From: Arthrobacter sp. AQ5-05
GTDB taxonomy: Bacteria; Actinomycetota; Actinomycetes; Actinomycetales; Micrococcaceae
DNA: 64,000 nucleotides
Direction of reading: 5' to 3'
Assembly (NCBI RefSeq): GCF_003287975.1
Contig: NZ_QMKQ01000003.1
Location: forward strand, 62,001 to 126,000
Numbering within the stretch: the stretch's first letter is position 1; the number at the start of each line of letters is the position of its first letter. The notes under the pieces are model-generated. The model was not told the origin of the DNA and did no database searches. It saw only the letters and a program-made list of their open reading frames with translations. The translations under genes and the position numbers were made by a program. This document shows positions 56,101 to 64,000 of this stretch, in pieces.

Positions 56101-56470
56101 TCTGTCCCTGACCGAGCGCGTGGCCAGCGGCGACCGAGGCCGGGCGCTGCCCGACGCGGTAGCGCATGACGACGACGCGGCCTCGTTCTTCGAGGCAATT
56201 GCGGATCGTTTCATGGACGAGAAAGGCCAGGGCGCGGACTCGGGGGAGAACCAAGCGGCGGCCGTTGCCGTCGGCCTTGTGGATATCGTGCGTAGCCACA
56301 TGATCGTTGGCTTTTGGCAAAACGAACCAGCACGGATGGGGCTGCTCAACGCCATCGATGACTACCTCTGGGATGTCGTTCCTACGATGAATGGTGCCAG
56401 TCTCTCTGCCGAGGACGAGGAAGCAATCCGTGAAAGTGTCGTCCGAATCGCCAAGGCACGGTTTCCATGA
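53186..56470 (+). CDS. hsdR: Type I restriction endonuclease subunit HsdR
   Basis: A 1094-residue motor and nuclease. The PD-(D/E)xK nuclease core is in the first 200 residues: RLDVVAFVNG followed by FVAVECKRP. The translocase has Walker A HTQGSGKSL near residue 348, the DESH box LFVLVDESHRSH near 450 and YIGFTGTPLL near 485; LTGFDAPRN is the motif VI region. It cuts DNA after ATP-driven translocation from unmodified sites. ATG 53186 is followed by a second ATG at 53189 with slightly better spacing to GAGGAG. It overlaps hsdS by 11 bases. Confidence 0.95.
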   Translation: MMAEQAYDPSEIFQSQMPALQVFTGLGYIALSPTEALALRGGRRRNPLLESVLAEQLVRLNKITFRGSEYPLDPADAHEAIRKLFPEPEQQKGLKASNQEVYDSLVLGATIAKTIDGDTKSHQVKYIDWEIPSNNVFHVTTEYVVERTGSMKTRRLDVVAFVNGIPFVAVECKRPSEEIKKADHQLIRYQKRENIPEFFHFAQLLIATNRREATYATVGTPSKFWSPWREEDDHEKIVAVVANTPLGRGTVETLFRGTEEAEAATAYFDAQQAGGARAVSEQDSLLHSLCRPERLLELIRTFTVYDNGTRKIARHQQYFAVKRAIERVTSGVEGEHRPGGVVWHTQGSGKSLTMVMFAKALEFEPGIRNPRIILVTDRDDLDLQIRDTFRACQLDPVRARTGKHLAELIHARAPLVTTIVNKFENASKLLSQSGASNGASNIDKDPNLFVLVDESHRSHSTHLGQFGALSKRMHQVLPMASYIGFTGTPLLKKEKNTFRTFGGPIHTYTIADAVRDEAVVPLLYEGRMVEQQISENIIDRWFEKICQGLTAEQQADLKRKFSRADVLAGAGQVIRAKAFDISEHYRQYWQGTGFKAQLVASNKAAAIRFKQVLDEIGHVTSEVMISAPGESEDETADSVDRESLDVVQKFWDAAMERYGGVAAYNRDVVKAFKSSGGPEILIVVSKLLTGFDAPRNTVLYLCRSLREHTLLQAIARVNRLFDAEDGEDAVVRSKEFGYIIDYEGLLGELDAALTTYSSLEGFELEELLDAVIDVREQIRLLPERWNAVWSLFQGIRHDDMEALEQVLADKALRDEFYDCLLDFTRTLHIALSSDKVEEVIPADRLERYKADWNRFVNLRRSVQWRYLETVDLRDYEPKIKRLLDDHLQAMPAEVLIPELNLNDPASLQAVVDETGAGAAAKADRIAAATRKRITERMSEDPALYARFAALLQEAINEYRARRLSEIEYLNSILSLTERVASGDRGRALPDAVAHDDDAASFFEAIADRFMDEKGQGADSGENQAAAVAVGLVDIVRSHMIVGFWQNEPARMGLLNAIDDYLWDVVPTMNGASLSAEDEEAIRESVVRIAKARFP

Positions 56471-57177
56471 GCCATGTTGTTGAGTATGGGTCCAAAAGCA
56501 TTGGCTTTGTCCTGGAGCGGCGGGAACGAACGACCCTGGAAATCACTGTCAGTCCTGACGGAACCGTCGGAGTGATCGCCCCTGTGGACTCAACCGACGC
56601 CGAAATCAATTCACGCGTGCTGAAACGGGCCAGGTGGATTCTCAAGCAACAGAGTTTCTTTGCCCAGTTTCTGCCGCGCACACCACCTCGGGTCTGGGCA
56701 CCGGGGGAAACCCATCTTTATCTCGGGAGGCAGTATCGACTGCGCATCGGAGAAGCCGAAGGCCCTGCCAGGGTGCGACTGATTCGCGGGTTCATTCTTG
56801 TTGACGGAATCGACTTCTCCGATCGGACCTCCATCGAAGCATTGGTAACGACGTGGTACCGCGAGCATGCAGCGGCCCAGTTCAAAAACAGGATTGAAGT
56901 TTGCCGGGCGAAGTTTCAGGGACCCGAGTTTTTTGCCCCGGCATCAGTGCAAATCCGGCGCATGAATTCACGGTGGGGCTCGATGTCGCCAGCGGGGATG
57001 CTGAGTCTGAACCCGGAGCTGGTGAAGGCCCCCGTGGAGTGCATCGACTACGTCATCACGCATGAACTCTGCCACCTCCGCGTTCCGCACCATGGACCGG
57101 AATTCATCGAACTTCTCTGCACTGTCATGCCCGATTGGGAATCGCGGAAGCTGCGGATGGAACGCATGCTGTCGTGA
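56467..57177 (+). CDS. YgjP-like zinc metallopeptidase (M48/DUF45)
   Basis: A 236-residue protein of the YgjP (DUF45) group. The zinc motif is HELCHLRVPHHGPEF, giving HExxH and a downstream His, preceded by the helix signature RRMNSRWGSMSP. It is cytosolic without membrane helices. Members are often encoded at the end of type I restriction operons and may process or degrade a component, though this is not shown. It overlaps hsdR by four bases, so it belongs to the operon. Confidence 0.9.
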   Translation: MSHVVEYGSKSIGFVLERRERTTLEITVSPDGTVGVIAPVDSTDAEINSRVLKRARWILKQQSFFAQFLPRTPPRVWAPGETHLYLGRQYRLRIGEAEGPARVRLIRGFILVDGIDFSDRTSIEALVTTWYREHAAAQFKNRIEVCRAKFQGPEFFAPASVQIRRMNSRWGSMSPAGMLSLNPELVKAPVECIDYVITHELCHLRVPHHGPEFIELLCTVMPDWESRKLRMERMLS

Positions 57178-57320
57178 CTTCCAGTGAACGGGACAACTAC
57201 ATTCCTGGTTTTCCGATCGAAGGCACCCTTGCCGCCAGTGGGCCGCCTCACAGTTCGGTGCGGACTGCAAGGCCCTTGCGGGCCGTTCCCTGTTGGCGAA
57301 CAAGGCTCACGGGAAATTCC
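57178..57320. other. Non-coding stretch after the restriction operon
   Basis: No gene or clear element is seen apart from a small GGCCC/GGGCC hairpin near 57270. It forms the right edge of the island. Confidence 0.4.
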
Positions 57321-57348
57321 AAGAACCGCGGAACCATACGGTTCTTTT
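57321..57348 (+). terminator. Terminator of the restriction operon
   Basis: AAGAACCG (57321-57328) pairs with CGGTTCTT (57339-57346), loop CGGAACCATA, followed by TT. This T-ended shape is closer to the classical intrinsic terminator than the others in the window. Confidence 0.7.
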
Positions 57349-57381
57349 GGTCGCAATGTTTCGTTTTGGCACTCCGAACCC

Positions 57382-57410
57382 CAAAGTTGAGCCATGCTCG
57401 CTCAACTTTG
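57382..57410. promoter_or_regulatory. HAIR element 1 (HspR binding site)
   Basis: CAAAGTTGAGC (57382-57392) and GCTCAACTTTG (57400-57410) are perfect 11-bp arms around a 7-base spacer. This has the spacing of the HspR-associated inverted repeat, CTTGAGT-N7-ACTCAAG. It sits directly upstream of the dnaK -35 box. Confidence 0.85.
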
Positions 57411-57412
57411 AA

Positions 57413-57440
57413 TTGACATCGGTTTTGCGGTGGGTAAACT
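57413..57440 (+). promoter_or_regulatory. dnaK promoter
   Basis: TTGACA (57413-57418) is a perfect -35 box and TAAACT (57435-57440) the -10, with a 16-base spacer. This is the strongest promoter in the window. Transcription should start near 57447, inside HAIR element 2. Confidence 0.8.
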
Positions 57441-57459
57441 TGAGTCCAGAACGCTCAAC
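57439..57459. promoter_or_regulatory. HAIR element 2 (HspR binding site)
   Basis: CTTGAGT (57439-57445), a 7-base spacer, and GCTCAAC (57453-57459) match the HspR consensus with two mismatches in the right half. It overlaps the -10 box and start site, so bound HspR would block transcription. Confidence 0.85.
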
Positions 57460-57504
57460 CGATGTGAATCGCGCTGGCGTTGGAATATTTTCCCAAGGTA
57501 ATGA

Positions 57505-59361
<1,857 letters not shown>

Positions 59362-59375
59362 GGGGCGCATCAACC

Positions 59376-59933
59376 ATGTCAGAGGAAAACCACGACGAGG
59401 GCATCTCCAAGGACGAGGTGACTCCCGTTGACGAGGCCCACGACTCGGGCGACGCGTTGAGTCAGGCCGAGGCCATCCTCAACGAGGCCGCAGCCGACGC
59501 CGAGGCGCCGGAGGCAAGCGACAAGGAAGCCGAATTGCGCGACGACCTGTTGCGCCTGCAGGCCGAGTATGTCAACTACCGCAAGCGCGTCGAGCGCGAC
59601 CGCGACGTGGCACGGGACGTCGCCGTGCAGTCGGTGTTCGTCAACCTGCTGCCGGTGCTTGACGACATCGACGCGGCCCGCGCCCACGGCGACCTGGCCG
59701 AAGGCCCCTTCGCCTCGATCGCCAACAAGCTCGACGCGGTGCTCGAGGGCCTCGGCCTGGAGCGCATCGCCGATGCCGGGGTGCTCTTCGACCCGAACAT
59801 CCACGAGGCGCTGATCCAGCAGCCGCACGCGGAGATCCCGGCGGACCACGTGGCCCAGGTGCTGCGCACCGGGTTCAAGAAGGGCGAGCGCATCCTGCGC
59901 GCAGCCCAGGTGATTGTTTCCCTCGGGGAGTAA
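59376..59933 (+). CDS. grpE: Nucleotide exchange factor GrpE
   Basis: A 185-residue GrpE. The acidic N terminus leads into the long dimer helix (LRDDLLRLQAEYVNYRKRVE), then VFVNLLPVLDDIDAARAHGD and the beta domain with the signature FDPNIHEALIQQPHAE and RTGFKKGERILRAAQV. It releases ADP from DnaK. It lies in the dnaK operon and a large hairpin separates it from dnaJ. Confidence 0.97.
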   Translation: MSEENHDEGISKDEVTPVDEAHDSGDALSQAEAILNEAAADAEAPEASDKEAELRDDLLRLQAEYVNYRKRVERDRDVARDVAVQSVFVNLLPVLDDIDAARAHGDLAEGPFASIANKLDAVLEGLGLERIADAGVLFDPNIHEALIQQPHAEIPADHVAQVLRTGFKKGERILRAAQVIVSLGE

Positions 59934-59979
59934 GCACCACCGGCAACGACTGCAGCAATGCACGAATTGCACCACCGTA

Positions 59980-60029
59980 TGCGGCGGATCGCTTCGCTTC
60001 CCCTTCGGGGGAACCGGCGATCCGCCGCA
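59980..60029 (+). other. Extended UUCG hairpin between grpE and dnaJ
   Basis: TGCGGCGGATCGC (59980-59992) pairs with GCGATCCGCCGCA (60017-60029) for 13 bp, and an inner TTCCCC/GGGGAA stem is capped by a TTCG tetraloop (60004-60007). It may terminate part of the transcripts or protect the dnaK-grpE mRNA 3' end. Confidence 0.75.
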
Positions 60030-60059
60030 CACTTGGTGAAGCACCACCCACAGATTTCT

Positions 60060-60085
60060 GGTCCGCCGCGAATACCCGGCGGGCC
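60060..60085 (+). other. Second hairpin before dnaJ
   Basis: GGTCCGCCG (60060-60068) pairs with CGGCGGGCC (60077-60085), one G-U pair, 8-base loop. It lies about 35 bases before the dnaJ start. Confidence 0.5.
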
Positions 60086-60121
60086 GTCCACAGCGAATTT
60101 CACCACCAAAGGAGGCGCCTG

Positions 60122-61093
60122 ATGGCAAGTCAGGACTGGGTCGAAAAGGATTTCTACGCCATTCTTGGCGTCTCCAAGGACGCCAGCGACGCGGACATCA
60201 AGAAGGCGTACCGGAAGCTTGCCCGCAAGCACCACCCGGACACCAACGCCGGGGACCCCGCGTCCGAGCGCAAGTTCAAGGACATCACCGAGGCGCACTC
60301 GGTGCTCTCGGATCCCGAGGACCGCCAGCAATACGACGCCATCCGGGCCATGGGCTCCGGGGCGCGCTTCAGCGCCGGGGGACAGGGCGGGGCACCGGGC
60401 AACGGCGGATTCGAGGACGTCTTTTCCAACCTCTTCGGCGGCGGTGGCGGCGGCGGAGGAAGCCGGCGCGGCGGCCAGGTGCCGCCGGAATTCGCCGACC
60501 TGTTTGGCAGCGGCGGCGGCTTCGGGGGCTTCGGCCAGCAGGCGCCGCGCAAGGGCGCGGACCGCACCGCAAGCACCACCATTTCCTTCGCCGGCTCCAT
60601 AAAGGGAACCACCATCGGCCTGCGCGAGGCCAACGGCGAGGTCATCGACGTGCGGATTCCCGCGGGGATCAAGGACGGGCAGTCGGTTCGCGTGCGTGGC
60701 AAGGGCTCGCCCGGTTCCGCCGGCGCCGGAGACCTGATCGTCAAGGTCACCGTCGGCCCGCACCCGGTCTTCATCCGTGAAGAGAACAACATCCGCATCC
60801 ACGTCCCGGTCACCTTCGACGAGGCGGCACTGGGTGGCCAGATCGAGGTGCCGACTCTGACCGGGGAAAGCGTCAAGATGAAGGTCCCCGCGGGATCGGC
60901 AACCGGCCGCACGCTGCGGCTCAAGGGCCGCGGCGTCAAGACCACCAAGGCCACCGGCGACCTGCTGGTCACCTTGGACGTGGTCGTCCCGCAAAACCTC
61001 TCCAAGGAAGCCAAGGCGGCCGTCGAGGCCTTCGCCGAGGCAACCAAGGGTGAGAACCCGCGCGAGTCCCTGGTCTCCCGCGCAAAACTCTAA
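60122..61093 (+). CDS. DnaJ-type co-chaperone without zinc finger (CbpA-like)
   Basis: A 323-residue J-domain protein: J domain residues 10-75 with HPD in KHHPDTNAGD, a Gly/Phe-rich region (about 80-140), then two C-terminal beta domains, with DVRIPAGIKDGQSVRVRGKG and KVTVGPHPVFIREENNI. There is no cysteine, so the zinc finger of classical DnaJ is absent and the shape is that of CbpA. It stimulates DnaK ATPase and delivers clients. It sits in the dnaK operon position where DnaJ1 normally lies. AAAGGAGGCGCCTG precedes the ATG. Confidence 0.95.
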   Translation: MASQDWVEKDFYAILGVSKDASDADIKKAYRKLARKHHPDTNAGDPASERKFKDITEAHSVLSDPEDRQQYDAIRAMGSGARFSAGGQGGAPGNGGFEDVFSNLFGGGGGGGGSRRGGQVPPEFADLFGSGGGFGGFGQQAPRKGADRTASTTISFAGSIKGTTIGLREANGEVIDVRIPAGIKDGQSVRVRGKGSPGSAGAGDLIVKVTVGPHPVFIREENNIRIHVPVTFDEAALGGQIEVPTLTGESVKMKVPAGSATGRTLRLKGRGVKTTKATGDLLVTLDVVVPQNLSKEAKAAVEAFAEATKGENPRESLVSRAKL

Positions 61094-61101
61094 ACACCTC
61101 C

Positions 61102-61136
61102 GGGCCCCGCGCCGCTTGACCGGCGACACGGGGCCC
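61102..61136 (+). terminator. Hairpin between dnaJ and hspR
   Basis: GGGCCCCG (61102-61109) pairs with CGGGGCCC (61129-61136), and an inner CGCCG/CGGCG stem (61110-61114 with 61121-61125) adds stability with a small bulge. It may lower read-through into hspR. Confidence 0.6.
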
Positions 61137-61164
61137 TTGGCCCCACCGGGATATTGGCTACGGT
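61137..61164 (+). promoter_or_regulatory. Candidate hspR promoter
   Basis: TTGGCC (61137-61142) and TACGGT (61159-61164) are spaced by 16 bases. A separate promoter would keep some repressor made independently of dnaK read-through. Weak match. Confidence 0.35.
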
Positions 61165-61192
61165 GGATGAAACCGGATGAAAGGCAGGGATC

Positions 61193-61624
61193 ATGGGCAA
61201 TGACCGACTAAGGCCGATCTTCGTCATTTCAATTGCAGCCGAATTGGCCGACATGCACCCGCAGACGCTGCGCCAATACGACCGCCTCGGCCTGGTATCA
61301 CCCTCCCGCCAGGGCGGCAAGCAACGCCGGTACTCCGAGCACGACGTTGAACTGCTCCGCGAGATCCAGCGCCTGTCCAAGGACGGGGTCTCGCTTGAAG
61401 GCATCAGGCGCATCATGGCCCTGGAAAACCAGGTCGCAGCCCTGCGCATGCGGATCGGCGAACTGAGCAACGAGGTCTTCGCCCTGCGCAGCGCCCGCCA
61501 AGCCGTGGGCCTGGGACGCGTCTTTGCCGCCGGGAGCACCGGGGACGTGGTCTCCCTGGCCCGCGGACAACGTCCGCGCGGCCGCAGCCAAGCCGTGGTG
61601 GTATGGAAACCGCGCGGCAGGTAG
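61193..61624 (+). CDS. hspR: Heat shock repressor HspR (MerR family)
   Basis: A 143-residue MerR-type regulator. The helix-turn-helix is SIAAELADMHPQTLRQYDRL, followed by the wing GLVSPSRQGGKQRRYSEHDV and a coiled-coil dimer helix; the C terminus is basic. HspR binds HAIR sites and represses the dnaK operon with DnaK as co-repressor. The two HAIR elements at 57382 and 57439 are its expected targets. GGCAGGGATC precedes the ATG. Confidence 0.95.
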   Translation: MGNDRLRPIFVISIAAELADMHPQTLRQYDRLGLVSPSRQGGKQRRYSEHDVELLREIQRLSKDGVSLEGIRRIMALENQVAALRMRIGELSNEVFALRSARQAVGLGRVFAAGSTGDVVSLARGQRPRGRSQAVVVWKPRGR

Positions 61625-61633
61625 CCACGGGCG

Positions 61634-62563
61634 ATGCCGGGCGAGAGCTGCGCCATGCCGGCGCGTGAGAGCTACGCCGGGCTCTCCGCCGCGGCCCGGC
61701 GTCGCTTCGAGGCGTTGTGCAAGATCCGCGGACGGCTGCGCACCACCCACCGCCAGGCCCTCGACGGGACCGCCCATGCGCTGCGCCCCGGAGCCATGGA
61801 ACCGGCCATTCCCGAACGCCACCTGCTGTACCTGGATTTGTCCGGCCGCGAGCCGCTGGCCGCGGTCGCCGTGGGCGACCTGGACACCGCCACGCACGTG
61901 ACCTTCCAGCTTTCCGGAACCGGGATCAGGGCGCGCAACGCGTTGTGGGGCAGCGTCCGGGAAGCCGGACAGCTCTACCTGGAACAACGAAAGGTCGGGA
62001 TCGCCAAACCCGCGGTGGTCGCATGGCTGGGATACCCCGCCCCGAACCTGGCCAGCGCCCTGCTGGACAATGCCGCCCGGCGGGGCCTGGCGCGGCTCGG
62101 GCAGGACCTGGGCACCTTCGCCCGCTTGAGGCCCGACGCCCCGCACCTGGCACTCGAAGCCCACTCCTACGCCGCCACGCTTGCTGCCCAGGTTCTCGAT
62201 CCGGCATCCGGGTACGCGGTGCACGCCCAGGCGCTGGCGACCATCGGCTCCGCCGGGATTCCCCGGCAGCTGTCCCGCGCCCCGGGTCGGCTGAACGTGC
62301 CGCCACACAACATCTACGAGGCCATCGCCCCTGGCGACCGATTGGCGTGGTTCGGCCGCGCGCTCTCGGGCCGCAAGCTGCTTTCGGGCCACGGGTTCAG
62401 CGTCGGTGCCATCCCGGAGCTGGGACTGCATGCGGCCACCGGGCACACCACCTCCCAGCATCTGCCGGGGAATCCGGACTCGCCCCGGGGCTACCGGGAC
62501 CCCGACACGCTGTGCCTGCGCAACCTGGCGTTGATCACCACCGGGCAGCAGCCCCTGGCTTAA
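61634..62563 (+). CDS. DUF1023 alpha/beta hydrolase-like protein
   Basis: A 309-residue protein (303 if ATG 61655 is used). It matches DUF1023: YLDLSGREPLAAVAVGDLDT, the strand THVTFQLSGTGIR, and the nucleophile elbow EAHSYAATLAA, where the usual GHSYG is altered but Ser is kept. The C terminus contains GHGFSVGAIPELGLHAATGH. Enzymatic activity is expected to be esterase-like but unproven. It is 9 bases after hspR, at a place where clpB is common in actinobacteria, and may share the heat-shock message. Confidence 0.8.
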   Translation: MPGESCAMPARESYAGLSAAARRRFEALCKIRGRLRTTHRQALDGTAHALRPGAMEPAIPERHLLYLDLSGREPLAAVAVGDLDTATHVTFQLSGTGIRARNALWGSVREAGQLYLEQRKVGIAKPAVVAWLGYPAPNLASALLDNAARRGLARLGQDLGTFARLRPDAPHLALEAHSYAATLAAQVLDPASGYAVHAQALATIGSAGIPRQLSRAPGRLNVPPHNIYEAIAPGDRLAWFGRALSGRKLLSGHGFSVGAIPELGLHAATGHTTSQHLPGNPDSPRGYRDPDTLCLRNLALITTGQQPLA

Positions 62564-62618
62564 GCACGGCGGTCGGTGCCGGACCGAAGCCCGACACCGC
62601 CCGCCGCAACACGACCGG

Positions 62619-63476
62619 CTACGGCGCCTTGCGGTAGGCCAGATCGAAGATCATCCGGCCTGCCTTGAGCGCCTTGCCCTCGAAACTGGTCAGCGTGCGG
62701 CCCTCGAAGCGGGGAGCCCAGCCCCCGCGCTCGTCGATGAATTCGGGATCCTTCTCGTCCTTCTCCAGGCCCAGGCGGCGGACCTTGGTGAGGTTGCTGT
62801 CCTCGCCGGCCAGCTCGCCGGGGTGCAGGCTGGTGAAGGCGTCGGCCGCATCAAAGACCTCGCGCATTTGCTCGGCGTAGTTGGACCAGTCGGTGGCGAG
62901 GCGGACCACGCCGCCGGGGACCAGTACGCGCTCAAGCTTCTTCACGAACGAATCCTTGATCAGGCGGCGCTTGTGGTGGCGGATCTTGTGCCACGGGTCG
63001 GAGAAGAAGATCCAGACCTCGTCGGCCGAGGCCGCCGGGAGCATCGAGTCCAGGACCTCCGGTGCGTTGGCCTGGACCGCGCGCACATTGGACAGCTCGT
63101 TGTTTTCCACCCGCACCATGAGCGCTGCCAGCCCGGGGCGGTAGACCTCGACGGCCAGGAAGTCCTTGTCGCGGTGCTCGGAGGCGGCAACGGACATGGC
63201 TTCGCCCAGGCCCGAGCCGATCTCGACGATCAGCGGGGCCTTGCGGCCGTAGATGGCCTCCTGGTCGAACTGGTAGCCCTCGGCCACGGAGGTGTCGGTC
63301 TGCTCGCGCGGCGGCTCGATGATGTACTTTTGGGCGGTGCGTTCCCAGGCGTCGGCACGGCGGCCCTGCAGGCGGTTGCCACGGCGGACAAACGAGACTG
63401 GTTCGGTTCGGTAAAAGGCGAGGTCTTCGACGGCGCGGCCGCTGACCGGCATCTTGCGCTCTGGGGGAATGCTCAT
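62619..63476 (-). CDS. trmB: tRNA (guanine-N7)-methyltransferase
   Basis: A 285-residue SAM methyltransferase that forms m7G46 in tRNA. The SAM motif is VEIGSGLGEAMSV near residue 85, and the family signature IFFSDPWHKIRHHKRRLI lies near 158, followed by FEGRTLTSFEGKALKAGR at the C terminus. ATG 63476 begins the conserved start; TACCCT ends seven bases before it and no ribosome site is present, so the mRNA looks leaderless. The deacetylase stop lies 20 bases upstream. Confidence 0.95.
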   Translation of the reverse strand: MSIPPERKMPVSGRAVEDLAFYRTEPVSFVRRGNRLQGRRADAWERTAQKYIIEPPREQTDTSVAEGYQFDQEAIYGRKAPLIVEIGSGLGEAMSVAASEHRDKDFLAVEVYRPGLAALMVRVENNELSNVRAVQANAPEVLDSMLPAASADEVWIFFSDPWHKIRHHKRRLIKDSFVKKLERVLVPGGVVRLATDWSNYAEQMREVFDAADAFTSLHPGELAGEDSNLTKVRRLGLEKDEKDPEFIDERGGWAPRFEGRTLTSFEGKALKAGRMIFDLAYRKAP

Positions 63477-63496
63477 GGGCTTAAGGGTAGCGAACT

Positions 63497-64000
63497 TCAC
63501 CGGGTGGCTTTGGCTCCCTTGGCACCGGAGGCTTTTGCCGGTTGCGGGGCGCGGGCGTAGCTCTCCCCGGCCTCGAGTCCCGAATCACCCATGAGCTCGG
63601 TGACGGTGACAAAGGTATAGCCCTTGGCGCGCAGGCCGGAAAGGATCTTGGGGACCGCCGCCACGGTGCTGGAATGGATATCATGCATCAACACGATAGA
63701 CCCCGGTGTGGTCTGGGAAACCGCGGCGGCGACGACCTTTGCGGTGTTGCGGTGCCTCCAGTCCAGGGTGTCGACGTCCCACAGGATCACCGGGGTGCTC
63801 GCGAGCCGGTCGCTGATGGAGTTGTGTGCGCCGAAGGGAGGGCGCATCAAGGTGGCCGACTGGTCGACGGCCTTGGTGATCGCTGCATTGGTGCGGTCAA
63901 TCTCACGTTGGATCTGGGCCGAGGACAGCGAAGTGAGCGAGCGGTGGTTCCACGTGTGGTTCCCGATTTCGTGGCCCTCGGCCACCATGCGGGCCAATAT
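63497..64000 (-). CDS. Polysaccharide deacetylase, C-terminal part (5' end beyond window)
   Basis: The last 167 codons of a NodB-type deacetylase, open at the window edge. EGHEIGNHTWNHRSL is the second NodB motif with the zinc His residues, RPPFGAHN is motif 3, WDVDTLDWRHRN is motif 4 and IVLMHDIHSST motif 5. The catalytic Asp motif 1 lies beyond the edge. It removes acetyl groups from peptidoglycan or chitin-like sugars and is probably secreted. The Ala/Lys-rich C terminus is disordered. Confidence 0.9.
   Translation of the reverse strand: MLARMVAEGHEIGNHTWNHRSLTSLSSAQIQREIDRTNAAITKAVDQSATLMRPPFGAHNSISDRLASTPVILWDVDTLDWRHRNTAKVVAAAVSQTTPGSIVLMHDIHSSTVAAVPKILSGLRAKGYTFVTVTELMGDSGLEAGESYARAPQPAKASGAKGAKATR

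Noticed and set aside
60369-60572. Small minus-strand frame over the Gly/Phe-rich part of the J-protein
   Set aside because: Arg/Pro-rich shadow of a GC-rich repeat region without ribosome site or homology.

Overview
The window comes from a high-GC actinobacterium, most likely a member of the Micrococcaceae such as Arthrobacter or Paeniglutamicibacter. This is an inference. It rests on a base composition of roughly two thirds G+C, an HspR/HAIR-controlled dnaK-grpE-dnaJ-hspR operon, a fused MrpAB antiporter subunit, a fused YkoD-YkoC thiamine transporter, a CopD-CtaG fusion, and many genes with a TAnnnT -10 box 6-8 bases before the start codon and no Shine-Dalgarno site. About 55 protein genes and one tRNA are packed at high density on both strands. 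No insertion sequence, integrase, phage gene or CRISPR array was seen.

Layout. 1-5.3 kb: the end of a Dyp-type peroxidase (EfeB), a CopD-CtaG membrane fusion, a lipoprotein and a thioredoxin-NHL protein, a cluster that looks like envelope redox and metal handling. 5.4-7.3 kb: a MarR-MFS drug-efflux pair with a palindromic operator. 7.3-13.6 kb (minus strand): a membrane-anchored hypothetical, a HerA-like DUF853 ATPase, a three-gene polar amino acid (probably cystine) ABC transporter and an AEC carrier. 13.6-24 kb: tRNA-Gly(CCC), a KefB/KhtU-like antiporter with its KhtT-like partner, an SseB-domain protein, class I fumarase, an MntH-type Mn transporter with an operator-like palindrome, a VanY-type peptidase, dCTP deaminase, a GNAT enzyme overlapping malate dehydrogenase, and an MFS protein. 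24.3-30.6 kb: a complete mrp (mnh) Na+/H+ antiporter operon, AB-C-D-E-F-G, mostly with overlapping start and stop codons. 31-34.3 kb: a TPP riboswitch controlling a thiamine-precursor ECF transporter (YkoE plus a YkoD-YkoC fusion). Its ribosome binding site lies inside a perfect hairpin.

34.3-48.7 kb: NUDIX hydrolase, PabC, cardiolipin synthase, a DUF1801 protein, an unusual P-loop kinase-PabB fusion overlapping a tyrosine phosphatase, a LysE exporter, a GH1 beta-glucosidase, a divergent MarR/MMPL pair, a DEAD-box helicase with a long structured leader and an Arg/Gly-rich tail, and a small export protein. PabC and PabB together make p-aminobenzoate for folate once a PabA supplies ammonia; no PabA is in the window.

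48.8-57.2 kb is the accessory region: one continuous operon of half-HsdS, HsdM, RhuM, full HsdS, HsdR and a YgjP-type metallopeptidase. It has lower and patchy GC, starts from an operator-bearing apparently leaderless promoter, and ends at a terminator just before the heat-shock promoter. 57.4-62.6 kb: the dnaK operon, with two HAIR elements bracketing a TTGACA/TAAACT promoter, followed by hspR and a DUF1023 hydrolase. 62.6-64 kb: trmB and the C-terminal part of a polysaccharide deacetylase cut by the window edge. The best candidates for something new are the half-S/RhuM restriction operon with its own operator, the kinase-PabB fusion, and the DEAD-box leader RNA.
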